A stretch of 64,000 nucleotides of DNA from Streptomyces capitiformicae (GCF_002214185.1 NZ_CP022161.1:2479767-2543766), one strand, 5' to 3'. Counted from the stretch's first letter, positions 36,813-45,333 are shown. The notes: a model not told the origin generated them from the sequence alone. Program-made: numbers and translations.

Positions 36813-37880
36813 TCAGAGGCATGCGGAGAGACGCCATCGTTGCAGCGCGGCCGCGACCTGCGCCCATGACGGCACCTGCTCCAGTGCAAGGGGCCGGGCG
36901 CCCGCGATGAGGACGTTTCGCAGCCGACGCGCGACCCACAGGACGGAGTCTCCCTCCGCGACAGCCATGGCGCTTCTGATCACGTCCGTGAAGACGGATT
37001 GCGCCAGCTTGAAATCGATGACGAGCGGCAGGTCACGTTCCCAGTGGCGGGAGGCCCCGCAACGGACGCTTTCGACGGTGTACGCCCAGCGGTCCGTCAC
37101 TCGCCGTGCCTGCACGGCGGGGTAGCGCATCAGGTGAAGGTGGGTGGCGAGGTCGTACAGCGGGTCGCCCAGCATGGCCAGTTCCCAGTCGATGACCCAC
37201 ACACGTTTCTCGGAGTCGAGGATCAGGTTCTCTCGGTGCAGGTCACCGTGGAGGAAGTGAAAGGGCCGCGAGGACAGGCCTGGAACCCAGTTCCGAAGCT
37301 GTTTGAACGCGTCCCCGTCGATCCCGAGGGAATGGAAGAGGTCTCCGAACAGCGGCATGTTCCCCCTGTACACCCGCTCCTCGGCGAAGTGGACCAGCCT
37401 GTCCAGGAACCCTGCGCTGTCGCCTTCATCCACCCCGTCCGCCAGATCGCAGCGGCGCCGGACGGGCAGGTCGCGGCCGTCCATCCTGGCCATCTGACCG
37501 AAGGTCTCGATCAGTTGGTCCTCGCAGGCACCGGGAATCGCCCGTCCTGCGCGATACACGGATCCCAGGGTCCGCCCCTCGATGTACCGCTGGAATCCCG
37601 TGCCGAACACGTCGATGTCGATGACGTCGGGCACCCGCGCGACCCGCCCGGAGAGAGCGCGGAGGAGCTCTTCCTCGGAGACGAAGGACCTCCGGTCGAA
37701 CCAGATGACGTTGTCGCGCGGCGCCCGGACCTTCACCCGCAGACCGCGTCCCCCATCGCAACCGGGCAGCGGAATGACGTACGTCTCGTGGTGATGGCTC
37801 TTGAACGGCCCTTCGACGCCGTTGTCAGCCGACAGCTCCGCGGCTCGCGCCCTCGCCGACGAAGCAGGCTCTGGACTCAT
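36813..37880 (-). CDS. Aminoglycoside phosphotransferase-family protein (paralogue 1)
   Basis: The 355-residue protein has the catalytic LHGDLHRENLIL motif and VIDWELAMLGDPLYDLATHL. It is clearly related to the phosphotransferase at 38663-39862, which shares the IDWELAM-GDPL-DLATHL region. It overlaps the upstream HAD gene by 56 bases, so the three genes are probably one operon. The substrate is unknown. The start at 37880 was chosen after the conserved N terminus and a weak site; longer frames extend into the HAD gene. Confidence 0.85.
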   Translation of the reverse strand: MSPEPASSARARAAELSADNGVEGPFKSHHHETYVIPLPGCDGGRGLRVKVRAPRDNVIWFDRRSFVSEEELLRALSGRVARVPDVIDIDVFGTGFQRYIEGRTLGSVYRAGRAIPGACEDQLIETFGQMARMDGRDLPVRRRCDLADGVDEGDSAGFLDRLVHFAEERVYRGNMPLFGDLFHSLGIDGDAFKQLRNWVPGLSSRPFHFLHGDLHRENLILDSEKRVWVIDWELAMLGDPLYDLATHLHLMRYPAVQARRVTDRWAYTVESVRCGASRHWERDLPLVIDFKLAQSVFTDVIRSAMAVAEGDSVLWVARRLRNVLIAGARPLALEQVPSWAQVAAALQRWRLSACL

Positions 37881-38670
37881 CCGCGCCCCCCTCCCGCGCC
37901 CGACCGAGCAACGGAGCGTACGACCCGAGCACGACCTTCGCCCCCGCACGACGCAATCGCGTCCGCTTCTCGGCATTGCGCCCGTATCCGATGAACCGAA
38001 CACCTGCCATGGCTGCGGCCTCCACGTCCGTCGGCGTGTCCCCGATCATGACGGCTTCCCGCGCGGGAAGCGTGAGGCTGCGCAGAGCCCGCAGGACGAC
38101 GTCGGGATGTGGCTTCATGAGGTCGGGATTGGTGGTCCGGCCGTGGATGTACGCGAAGTGCTCGCGCAAGCCCCTGGCCCGAAGGTAGCAATCAGCCGCG
38201 GACTCCGCGTTGTTGGTGACGACGGCAAGGCGTGCCCCCATGCCGGCCAGGAGCCGGATGAGGCGATCCGCGTCGGGCGTGTGCGACTTGCGTGTGTACG
38301 ACGCCTTCTCGGCCGCGGCGAGCTCGCCGACGGTCGTCTGCGTCTCGAGCCGCTCGACCAGTTCCTTGAGATCTCTGCCCTCTCGTGCCCCGTGCACGGT
38401 CCGCAGCACCACATGCGGGTCCTTGTCCGTCCGCGCCTGTTCCGTCAGTACGTCCGACAGGTCGTGCTCGGCCACGAGCTCGCGGAGTCCGTCGGCCACG
38501 CCCCGCGACGACCCGTCGGGAAACAGTCGGCAGATCGGCCCGTCGAAGTCGAACAGGACACCGCGCGCGGACGCGAGCATGTCCCACGCTTCGTCGATCT
38601 CGCCGGTGTCATCGTCGATCTCGCCGGTGTCATCGTCGATCTCGCCGGTGTCATCGAGGTTGTCAACCAT
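37825..38670 (-). CDS. HAD-family phosphatase (paralogue 1) with N-terminal repeat
   Basis: The 281-residue protein has the HAD motif I FDFDGPICRLF (about residues 40-50), motif II VVTNN, and motif III/IV VMIGDTPTDVEAA. It resembles the phosphatase at 42145-42882 over its length, including the shared DGPICRLF stretch. Its N terminus has three copies of DDTGEID encoded by three 21-base DNA repeats, an addition absent from the paralogue. It overlaps both flanking phosphotransferase genes and may reverse a phosphorylation they perform, which is inference. Confidence 0.85.
   Translation of the reverse strand: MVDNLDDTGEIDDDTGEIDDDTGEIDEAWDMLASARGVLFDFDGPICRLFPDGSSRGVADGLRELVAEHDLSDVLTEQARTDKDPHVVLRTVHGAREGRDLKELVERLETQTTVGELAAAEKASYTRKSHTPDADRLIRLLAGMGARLAVVTNNAESAADCYLRARGLREHFAYIHGRTTNPDLMKPHPDVVLRALRSLTLPAREAVMIGDTPTDVEAAAMAGVRFIGYGRNAEKRTRLRRAGAKVVLGSYAPLLGRAREGGADESRACFVGEGASRGAVG
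38591..38653 (-). repeat. Three perfect 21-base tandem repeats in the HAD gene
   Basis: Unit TCGTCGATCTCGCCGGTGTC plus one base repeats three times with no mismatch, encoding DDTGEID copies at the N terminus. The in-frame unit can vary by slippage. Confidence 0.85.
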
Positions 38671-39862
38671 GCCGCTCCAGACACTCCGCCCGCCCGGCCG
38701 TCTCCGGGCTGTCCGATTCCCCCGGGCCTTCCGTCGCGCTTTCCGCGGCTTCGGCCGCCGCCGCGCGGTCCTTCCTGTGCCACTGCCGCAGCGCCTCTTC
38801 GGCCGTGGGCCGGTCCAACGGCGGACGGTCCACCAGGTTCAGCGGCTCCCTGGCCCGTGACATCGCCCGGCACACACGATCGGCGGCCTGGTTGAAGTCC
38901 CTCCCCGTGGGGCGGGCAGGCAGCCCCACGGCCGCACGAATCACGTCGGGATACACCGACTGGGCGTATTCGAAGCCGAGGTAATGAGGCAGGTCACGGC
39001 CCATGTCAGCGGTCGCCGCCGCATGGCCGGCGCGACGCATCTCGGCGACCCACATATCGACCATCAGTTCGTGTTCCGTCTTGTCGTAGCCCATCCGGAC
39101 CAGGTGGGTCGCCAAGTCGTGCAACGGGTCCCCGTACATGGCGAGTTCCCAGTCGATGAGGAACAACCGCTCACCGTCGGGCCCCCAGGACGCCACCACG
39201 TTGGCCCGATGAACGTCGGTGTGCAGAAGCGAGAACGGTCGTCCGGTCAGCCCCGGCACGAACGACAGGAACCGTTCCATGGCGTTGTGCGGGATGCCGA
39301 CCGCGTGGAACAGCTCTCCGAAGCGTGCCCGGTTGACCTGGTGCACCCGTTCCTCCGTGAAGCGGGCCAGCCAGCCAAGGAAGCCCAGGCTGTCACCGTC
39401 CTCCGGCCAATGGGGCGGTAGCTTCGGCAGACTGCTCAGCGGTACGTCGGGCAGGGCCGCGAATGCCCTCGCCAGAGCCGCCAGCCGGCTCCCGCCGATC
39501 CGCCCCTCGGGAACCACGTCGGACAGTGCCCGGCCCGGCACATAGGAGTGCACCGACCATGTCCCGAAGTCCGCCAGACAGTCGGGGACTTCACTCAGTT
39601 TCTCCCTCACGGCTCGCACGACCTCGGACTCGCGCGGCCAGATCCGCGGCACCACCTCGATCGCGTCGAAGGGCATACGGAACTTGGCGAGAACGTGGCC
39701 GGATTCCGCGCCCAGCAGGAAGGCCAGCGGCTGCCCCAGGGTGCCGATGCGGTTGTTGTTGTGATGGCCCGTCACCACCTCGCCGCCGAGGCTGAGACGC
39801 CGCAGCGCCGCGAAGGGGCGTACCAGTGCCTGGTGCGCTCGGTGGGGCGGGTGGTGCGGCAT
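38663..39862 (-). CDS. Aminoglycoside phosphotransferase-family protein (paralogue 2)
   Basis: The 399-residue protein has the catalytic LLHTDVHRANVVAS motif and LFLIDWELAMYGDPLHDLATHLVRMGY. The long polar C-terminal tail, about residues 365-399, is rich in Ala/Glu and poorly structured. It overlaps the HAD start by eight bases. It is the first gene of the phosphotransferase/HAD/phosphotransferase run and lies 63 bases downstream of the first GntR regulator gene. Confidence 0.86.
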   Translation of the reverse strand: MPHHPPHRAHQALVRPFAALRRLSLGGEVVTGHHNNNRIGTLGQPLAFLLGAESGHVLAKFRMPFDAIEVVPRIWPRESEVVRAVREKLSEVPDCLADFGTWSVHSYVPGRALSDVVPEGRIGGSRLAALARAFAALPDVPLSSLPKLPPHWPEDGDSLGFLGWLARFTEERVHQVNRARFGELFHAVGIPHNAMERFLSFVPGLTGRPFSLLHTDVHRANVVASWGPDGERLFLIDWELAMYGDPLHDLATHLVRMGYDKTEHELMVDMWVAEMRRAGHAAATADMGRDLPHYLGFEYAQSVYPDVIRAAVGLPARPTGRDFNQAADRVCRAMSRAREPLNLVDRPPLDRPTAEEALRQWHRKDRAAAAEAAESATEGPGESDSPETAGRAECLERHG

Positions 39863-39925
39863 GGGCGCACACAGTAATGGGTCTCGCGCAACGGCTCACC
39901 GCATACCACGATGTGGACAACGCCG

Positions 39926-40792
39926 TCAGCTCGTCATACTGGGTACACCCAAATGGCCCCAGTGTGACTCAAATCGATCCTGCATGCTCTTGAAGAACGA
40001 GGAGTTGTGGGAGTCATCACCTTCCTCCCGCACCTCATGGAAGAGGCGCGAACCCAGGCCCAGGACATCCTTCGACAGAACCTTCGTGCCGTCATCGAAC
40101 GGGATTTCCCGCTCGATGATCTTGTACGGGCCCCAGAGCATCTCGGATTTGTTGAGCACGTACAGCTTGAACTCCGGTGTCATCGGGGTCCTACGGATCT
40201 GCAACGAGACCTCGATGTGCTCGGACAGCTGCTCCAACAGAGAGTGCATCTGCGCCTGTTGCTGCCGAGCCGTCGCGCGCCAGCGTTCCCAGACACAGAG
40301 GTCCCCGGGGTCCACGGCCCGGGGATATTCAAGAGGCTGCTCCTCCCACGGCAGCAGCATGCGCACGATCACTCGCTCCGTGTCGATCTCCCCGGCCACG
40401 ATGCGATCGGCCTGCATCCGGACATAGCCGTACAACGACTCGGAGGTGAGCGAGTAGACGTCGAGGAACACCTCGGGCCGATCGAACGCCCTAGCGAACA
40501 CCGGGCCGGGCATGACCGACCCACGCTGCCCCGGGAGCGGCTGCGGACCCGGCGCGCTCGGCACCCTCAGCACCCTTATGCCGCTGCCCTGGCGGGACTC
40601 GATCCAGCCCTCATCGGTGAGTTTCTGCAGGACTTTCTGCACCGTGTAGCGAGAGACATCGAACATGAGGACGAGCTCCCGCTGCGGCGGAAGGATGTCA
40701 CCCGGCTGACGCACCGCCAGGAGCTCACGCAGCCGCTCCTCCACCCGGCGAAACACCTTGCCGCCACTGCTCGCGCTGTCTGAGGTCACCAC
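39926..40792 (-). CDS. GntR family regulator, unfamiliar C-terminal domain (paralogue A)
   Basis: The 288-residue protein has a GntR winged helix (LRELLAVRQPGDILPPQRELVLMFDVSRYTVQKVLQKLTDEGW region, residues 20-65) and a C-terminal domain with VIVRMLLP and a late FKLYVLNKSEMLWGPYKI segment. Three other regulators downstream share this domain layout. It is the most divergent of the four. A double GTG at 40792 is the likely start. An imperfect palindrome and a perfect one lie upstream (40835-40922). It precedes the phosphotransferase operon and may control it. Confidence 0.82.
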   Translation of the reverse strand: MVTSDSASSGGKVFRRVEERLRELLAVRQPGDILPPQRELVLMFDVSRYTVQKVLQKLTDEGWIESRQGSGIRVLRVPSAPGPQPLPGQRGSVMPGPVFARAFDRPEVFLDVYSLTSESLYGYVRMQADRIVAGEIDTERVIVRMLLPWEEQPLEYPRAVDPGDLCVWERWRATARQQQAQMHSLLEQLSEHIEVSLQIRRTPMTPEFKLYVLNKSEMLWGPYKIIEREIPFDDGTKVLSKDVLGLGSRLFHEVREEGDDSHNSSFFKSMQDRFESHWGHLGVPSMTS

Positions 40793-40901
40793 ACTGCGAA
40801 CCTACCGCCCACACCTCGACGGCACACCACTTCTAGCCAAATCGGCAGCAGATTGGCCTAGCTGTTAGTCGATCAGCAATGACGGGCAAATCCATTCCAA
40901 G

Positions 40902-40922
40902 TCAACCAGTCCAATTGGTTGA
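40902..40922. promoter_or_regulatory. Operator-like inverted repeat TCAACCA-N7-TGGTTGA
   Basis: Perfect seven-base arms lie between the first GntR gene and the divergent small membrane protein gene, 40 bases before the latter's start. It differs from the AGTTGG-type sites of the other three regulators. Confidence 0.5.
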
Positions 40923-40961
40923 GATCGGTTCGACCGACCGGAGAACGGGGGATGGGGAACC

Positions 40962-41144
40962 ATGCTTTTGATCGAGTTTCTGCTGGTTGCGATAGGGATC
41001 GGCCTGCAGTATCTGGTCGCTTGGCAGTTCGGACCAATGGGGTTCATAGGCCTCTGCCTGCTGGGCATCGGCGTACGGACCCGCAACGCAACCTGCATAT
41101 TGGTCGGCATGCTGCTGCTGTTCGTCCTGTTCAGGCCGAGCTGA
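40962..41144 (+). CDS. Small hydrophobic membrane protein (60 aa), type 1
   Basis: The 60-residue protein is almost wholly hydrophobic, with helices at about 1-20, 27-37 and 44-58. It resembles the 62-residue protein at 43976-44164: both have a Gln-Trp/Tyr-Gly segment, a Met-Gly-x-Ile-Gly-Leu run and a short CxxxGxxxL helix. A GGGGA purine stretch precedes the ATG. It is divergent from the first GntR gene and may be its regulated target. Function is not known. Confidence 0.7.
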   Translation: MLLIEFLLVAIGIGLQYLVAWQFGPMGFIGLCLLGIGVRTRNATCILVGMLLLFVLFRPS

Positions 41145-41166
41145 CGGCCCGTCCACGGTCCGCCGC

Positions 41167-42036
41167 TCAGGAGTCCTTCACATCGGGGCTCAGCGTCTCC
41201 CACAGTGCGTTGAACCACGTCTTCGTGTCCTCGACGAACAGCTCGTCCCGCGCACCGTACTGGCGGCGGAAAGAGAACAACCGGGACTCCGTTCCCCAGG
41301 CGTCCCGCAGGTCCCGGCTGACGCCGTCGACCTCCACCTCCCCCTCCTTCGTCCCGATGACGTAGTGCCCGAAGAGGACCTCGGTGTCATTGAGCAGGTA
41401 GAGCTTGTGGAACGGCGTGCCGTCGCCCACCCGGAACTCCACGTTGGCGTCGATCCGGTAGGCGGTGCGCAGCATGTGGAAGTGTCCGTCGAACCACGCG
41501 ACCTGCCTTTTGTGCTGATCCACGGAACGTTGGTGTACGGCCCTGTCCACGTCGTCGTCATGGCCCCAGCCCCCGTCGGGCGCGGGATAGTGCCGCCGCA
41601 GGTCCCTCGGCGGCAGCACGATGCGGACCTTGACCGACTTCGGGGACACCTTCTTGCGCTCGATCAGGTTCAAGGGGGCGTGCATCGATCTCATCAGCGT
41701 CTCGGCCGTCAGGCAGGAGGCGTCGATCCGCACGTCCGGCTCCGAGAACGCCTCCTCCAGACGCGGCGCCAGTCCGACCAGCGCGGGACGCGGCTCCTCC
41801 GGTGCCGGTATCGGTGCCGCCACCCGAGGCGGGCTTCCCTTGGAAACGTTGGTGAGCAGGTGCTCCGACTGCAGGATGCGCAGCGCCTGTCGTACGGCCC
41901 CGCGCTGCACCCCGAACTCGTCCGCCAACTGGACCTGGGTGGGCAAGCGTTGCCCTGGTCGCAGCCGGCCGGACTGGATGCGCTCGCGCAGCTGATCGGC
42001 TATCGCCGTGGACGAGAGCCTCTTGCCGTCGTTCAA
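41167..42036 (-). CDS. GntR family regulator (paralogue B)
   Basis: The 289-residue protein has the GntR winged helix (LRERIQSGRLRPGQRLPTQVQLADEFGVQRGAVRQALRILQ region) and the same C-terminal domain as the two following paralogues, including a KLYLLNDTEVLFGHY segment and the closing WFNALWETLS motif. The start is TTG at 42036, supported by alignment with the GTG of paralogue C and AGGGG nine bases upstream. A 15-base operator of the shared type lies 53 bases upstream. Confidence 0.84.
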   Translation of the reverse strand: MNDGKRLSSTAIADQLRERIQSGRLRPGQRLPTQVQLADEFGVQRGAVRQALRILQSEHLLTNVSKGSPPRVAAPIPAPEEPRPALVGLAPRLEEAFSEPDVRIDASCLTAETLMRSMHAPLNLIERKKVSPKSVKVRIVLPPRDLRRHYPAPDGGWGHDDDVDRAVHQRSVDQHKRQVAWFDGHFHMLRTAYRIDANVEFRVGDGTPFHKLYLLNDTEVLFGHYVIGTKEGEVEVDGVSRDLRDAWGTESRLFSFRRQYGARDELFVEDTKTWFNALWETLSPDVKDS

Positions 42037-42088
42037 CGCCTAGCACCCCTGGTCTCGACCTCACGCCAACTCATGACAACTCTAGGAC

Positions 42089-42103
42089 GGTTGGCAACCA
42101 ACT
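42089..42103. promoter_or_regulatory. Shared operator, copy 1 (GTTGG-CAA-CCAAC core)
   Basis: An inverted repeat of the AGTTGG-N3-CCAACT type, in which the first position differs. It lies in the 108-base gap upstream of GntR paralogue B. Confidence 0.65.
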
Positions 42104-42144
42104 TCACCGCATCGGTGCGAGGACGGGGTCCTCGGAGCAGCGTC

Positions 42145-42882
42145 TCAGTGCTGGTCCCGGAGGAGTGTCAACACAGATTCCAACGAGTTCACGATGTGTT
42201 GGAGCTCCACGCCCGCTTCCAGCAGTGAGGCACGCTTCCTTTCGTTGCGCGCGTAGCCCAGGAAGGGGACGCCTGCTTTCCGGGCCGCCTCGAAGTCCGT
42301 CGGGGCGTCACCGATCATCAGCGAGAGCTTGGGATCTGCGCCCATCGCGTTCAGTGCTTGGCGCAGGATGTAGGGGTCCGGCTTCACGCGGTCGAGGTTC
42401 TGCGTGCGACCGTAGATGTAAGGGAAGCAGTCGATGAGGCCTCGGGTCTTGAGGTAACGGGAAGCGGCAAGCGCCGAGTTGTTGGTCGTGATGGCGAAGC
42501 GGGCCCGCCCCGACCAGGTCCTGATGAGCGGGTCGGCGTACGGGGTCGGATACGCCTTGGCAACGGCCATGAGCTCCTGCTCGGTGAGCCACTTCTCCAG
42601 GTCGGCGATCAGGTCGCTCATGGGGACTCGGCTGCCGAGGCCGATCAGCACTTCCTGGAAGTCCGTCGTACCGCGTTCCTCGGCCGTCAGCAGCCCACCG
42701 AGCCCTCGCCCATCTATCAGTTTCACCAGGTTCCTCGCCACCTCATGCGCGGGATGCCCGGCGAACAACCGACATATCGGCCCGTCCAGATCCCAAAGCA
42801 CGTAGCGGACGGGGGTGATCAGGCTTCGCAGGGTCTCTGTGTCTGCTGTCACCGGTTCAGTCTGCGCTGTATCAGGAGTCAC
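42145..42882 (-). CDS. HAD-family phosphatase (paralogue 2)
   Basis: The 245-residue protein has HAD motif I WDLDGPICRLF, ITTNN and LMIGDAPTDFEAARKAG. It parallels the HAD protein at 37825-38670 but has no repeat insert. The GTG start overlaps the stop of GntR paralogue C by one base (TAGTG), so it is translated from the same message. Active-site residues are intact and the substrate is unknown. Confidence 0.86.
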   Translation of the reverse strand: MTPDTAQTEPVTADTETLRSLITPVRYVLWDLDGPICRLFAGHPAHEVARNLVKLIDGRGLGGLLTAEERGTTDFQEVLIGLGSRVPMSDLIADLEKWLTEQELMAVAKAYPTPYADPLIRTWSGRARFAITTNNSALAASRYLKTRGLIDCFPYIYGRTQNLDRVKPDPYILRQALNAMGADPKLSLMIGDAPTDFEAARKAGVPFLGYARNERKRASLLEAGVELQHIVNSLESVLTLLRDQH

Positions 42883-43745
42883 TAGGAGAGTGTCAGGTCC
42901 GTGGTGATTGTTTCCCAGAGGGCGTCGAACCATTGCTGGGACTGCTCGACGAAGGCGGCGTCGCGTTGGCCGGCCCCCTTCTCGAAGGAGAAGAGGAGGG
43001 ACTGGGTGCCGAAGGCGTCGTACATCTCCAGGGTGCCGCCGTCCATCTGCTCCTCGCGCTTCATGAGCATGTAGTAGGCGATCAGGGCCTCCTGGCCGTT
43101 GAGCAGGTAGAGCTTGACCGGCGGGGTGAAGGGGAGGGCGCGGAAGGTCACGCGGACGTCGAGGCCGTGGGAGGTGCGCAGGGCCTCGAGGTTGTGGCGC
43201 AGGACGCGGACCTGGGCGTTGCGCTGGTCGAGCCAGCGCGTGTGGACGGGGTCCTCCTCGTCGTCCTCGCCCCGGCCCTCCACCGGGACCGGGAAGGCCA
43301 GGTTGATCTTCCGGGAGGGGAGGAGGATGCGGAAGTCGATGGATTCCGGGCGGATCGTTCCCTCATGGATGAGGCGGACCGGTTCGCCGAGGGCCAGCAT
43401 CAGGGTCTCGGCGGTGTGGCAGGCCGCGTCGACGCGCACGTGCGGCGTGGAGAAGGCCTCGGCCAGGCGCGAGGCGAGGCCCACCATCGTCGGCTGGGGA
43501 TCGTGGCTCGTGGTGTGGGTGGTCTCGGCGACCCTGGGCGGACTCCCCTTGCTCACATTGCTCAGCAACCCGTCGCTCTGCAGGGCGCGCAGGGCCTGAC
43601 GCACCGTGCCGCGCTCCACGCCGAACTCCTCCGCCAGTTCGGCCTGGGTGGGCAGACGGTCGCCGGGAACGAGGTCACCACTGCGGATGCGGTCCCGCAG
43701 GGCGTCGGCGATCTCCTGGGACGAGAGCCTTCTGTTGCCGTTCAC
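42882..43745 (-). CDS. GntR family regulator (paralogue C)
   Basis: The 287-residue protein has the GntR winged helix (LRDRIRSGDLVPGDRLPTQAELAEEFGVERGTVRQALRALQ region) and the shared C-terminal domain (FRALPFTPPVKLYLLNG, then WFDALWET). A GTG start at 43745 follows AGGAG at nine bases and aligns with paralogue B; the frame extends further upstream without support. Directly upstream lie a 49-base block and an operator shared with paralogue D. It forms an operon with the second HAD gene. Confidence 0.86.
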   Translation of the reverse strand: MNGNRRLSSQEIADALRDRIRSGDLVPGDRLPTQAELAEEFGVERGTVRQALRALQSDGLLSNVSKGSPPRVAETTHTTSHDPQPTMVGLASRLAEAFSTPHVRVDAACHTAETLMLALGEPVRLIHEGTIRPESIDFRILLPSRKINLAFPVPVEGRGEDDEEDPVHTRWLDQRNAQVRVLRHNLEALRTSHGLDVRVTFRALPFTPPVKLYLLNGQEALIAYYMLMKREEQMDGGTLEMYDAFGTQSLLFSFEKGAGQRDAAFVEQSQQWFDALWETITTDLTLS

Positions 43746-43775
43746 TGCAACGTTCTCCTGGGTCACGACCAAACG

Positions 43776-43824
43776 CTACAACTCGTGTCCATCTTTGGGG
43801 AGTTCAAGGGAAGGTGGTTATGAG
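43776..43824. repeat. 49-base block shared with 45128-45176
   Basis: The two 49-base blocks match at about 42 of 49 positions and both end with the invariant GGGAAGGTGGTTATGAG. Each lies just upstream of a GntR gene and 29 bases from an operator copy, suggesting duplicated regulatory DNA. Confidence 0.75.
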
Positions 43825-43853
43825 TATCGACCAAGTGGGAACAACTTAAACTG

Positions 43854-43868
43854 AGTTGGTTGCCAACT
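43854..43868. promoter_or_regulatory. Shared operator, copy 2 (AGTTGG-TTG-CCAACT)
   Basis: Perfect six-base arms between GntR paralogue C and the divergent small membrane protein gene. It could control both directions. Confidence 0.75.
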
Positions 43869-43975
43869 TGGTGAAGTTGGCGGAAGTCCATCCTCCTCTC
43901 GCGGATCGTTGGCAAGTAGCGGCAACCAGCAAGTGCATCCGGCACAAGCACGGCCAGACCGAAGGAGGTACCACC

Positions 43976-44164
43976 ATGCCCGTCATCGCTCTTCTCTCCG
44001 CCCTCGCGGTCGTCGCCTTCCAGCGGTTCGTCGAGTGGCAGTACGGCACGATGGGAATTATCGGCCTGCTGTTCCTCACGATCGGCCTGAAGGCCAGGAA
44101 CCACACCTGCAGCTCCATCGGCGCGGTCGTCCTCGCGCTGGTGTTCGCCGGCCCCGCCCTATGA
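43976..44164 (+). CDS. Small hydrophobic membrane protein (62 aa), type 2
   Basis: The 62-residue protein has two hydrophobic regions with the motif VEWQYGTMGIIGLLFL and a short KARNHTC loop that resembles RTRNATC in the 60-residue protein at 40962. GAAGGAGG, an ideal ribosome site, lies at optimal spacing before ATG. The gene is divergent from GntR paralogue C. A role in the system is likely from its repeated placement, but none is known. Confidence 0.75.
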   Translation: MPVIALLSALAVVAFQRFVEWQYGTMGIIGLLFLTIGLKARNHTCSSIGAVVLALVFAGPAL

Positions 44165-44169
44165 CGGCC

Positions 44170-44210
44170 ATCAGCGTCATCCGTGTCATCAGCGTCATCG
44201 GTGTCATCAG
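44170..44210. repeat. 18-base tandem repeat between convergent genes
   Basis: ATCAGCGTCATCCGTGTC is followed by a copy with one change and a partial third copy. It overlaps the 3' end of GntR paralogue D by a few bases. Confidence 0.7.
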
Positions 44211-45118
44211 CTCGTGAGCAGCAGCTCCGAGCTGATGGTCTCCCACAACGCGTTGAACCAGAGGTACGACTGCTCCACGAAGGTCGTGTCCCGTAAGGCC
44301 GAGGCCGCGCCCTGCTCGAAGGCGAACAGCATGGACTGGGTGCCCTCGGCGTCGTACATCTCCAGCTGCTCACTGTCCACTTCCGCCTCCTTCCGCTGCA
44401 CGGTGTAGTACGCGAAGAGCGCCTCCGAGCCGTTCAGGAGGTACAGCTTCACCGGCGGTGTGAAGGGCAGCGCACGGAAGCTGACGTGGACGTCGATGCC
44501 GTGCGTGGACCGTAACGCCAGCAGGTTGTGCTGAAGGACCTGCCCCTGGGCGTTGCGCTGGGCCAGCCAGCGGCGCTGCAGCCGGCCGTCGAGTGAGGCG
44601 TCGACCGGCGTCGGGAAGGCGAGCGCGATATCACGGCTGGGCAGCAGCACGCGCACATCGACCCTGGCCGGTTTTATACGCCCCGCGTGAATCTCGCGCA
44701 ACGGCTCACCCACGGCGAGCGTGAGGGACACAGACGTCAGGCAGAGGGCGTCGATCTCCACATGAGGGGCCGCGAAGGCGGTGGATATACGGGGCGCGAG
44801 CTCCACCATCGTGGGCCGCGGCACCGCCCCGGGCCCGCCGGTCGAGGGCTTTACCAGGCGTGGGGCCACCGTGGCCGGGCTTCCCTTGGAAACGTTGGTG
44901 AGCAGGTGCTCCGACTGCAGGATGCGCAGCGCCTGGCGTACGGCCCCGCGCTCGACCCCGAACTCGTCCGCCAACTTGGCCTGGGTGGGCATGCGTTGCC
45001 CCGGTCGCAGCTCACCGGACCGGATCCGGCTGCGCAACACGTCGGCCACCTCGTGATGTGACCTCTGGGGCCGCTGTGACGACTTCCGTCCATCGACGGC
45101 CGTGCGTTCCCGCTCCAC
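44207..45118 (-). CDS. GntR family regulator (paralogue D)
   Basis: The 303-residue protein has the GntR winged helix and the shared C-terminal domain (VSFRALPFTPPVKLYLLNGSE, then WFNALWETIS), closest to paralogue C. Its N terminus is about 15 residues longer before the winged helix. A GTG at 45118 was chosen; a TTG at 45124 is possible and neither has a strong ribosome site. The 49-base block and operator copy 3 lie upstream. Confidence 0.84.
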   Translation of the reverse strand: MERERTAVDGRKSSQRPQRSHHEVADVLRSRIRSGELRPGQRMPTQAKLADEFGVERGAVRQALRILQSEHLLTNVSKGSPATVAPRLVKPSTGGPGAVPRPTMVELAPRISTAFAAPHVEIDALCLTSVSLTLAVGEPLREIHAGRIKPARVDVRVLLPSRDIALAFPTPVDASLDGRLQRRWLAQRNAQGQVLQHNLLALRSTHGIDVHVSFRALPFTPPVKLYLLNGSEALFAYYTVQRKEAEVDSEQLEMYDAEGTQSMLFAFEQGAASALRDTTFVEQSYLWFNALWETISSELLLTS

Positions 45119-45127
45119 GAACAAACA

Positions 45128-45176
45128 CTACAACTTCGCGCCATCTTTGGGCAGTTCAGGGGAAGGTGGTTATGAG
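45128..45176. repeat. 49-base block shared with 43776-43824
   Basis: Second copy of the regulatory block, with about 42 of 49 matching positions. It is directly upstream of GntR paralogue D. Confidence 0.75.
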
Positions 45177-45205
45177 ACGACTCCAAGCGGAGATAAGTAA
45201 GGTGG

Positions 45206-45220
45206 AGTTGGTCGCCAACT
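45206..45220. promoter_or_regulatory. Shared operator, copy 3 (AGTTGG-TCG-CCAACT)
   Basis: Perfect six-base arms, located the same 29 bases from the 49-base block as copy 2. Confidence 0.75.
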
Positions 45221-45333
45221 TTCACGACATGGTCAAACTTTCAGATGGTTGGTGACTCTGGCAACTGCCACACAGACTGACCGATCGACCTCCCTTCCGG
45301 AGGGGAGCCGGGAGTTCGACCGGTCCGCACAGT

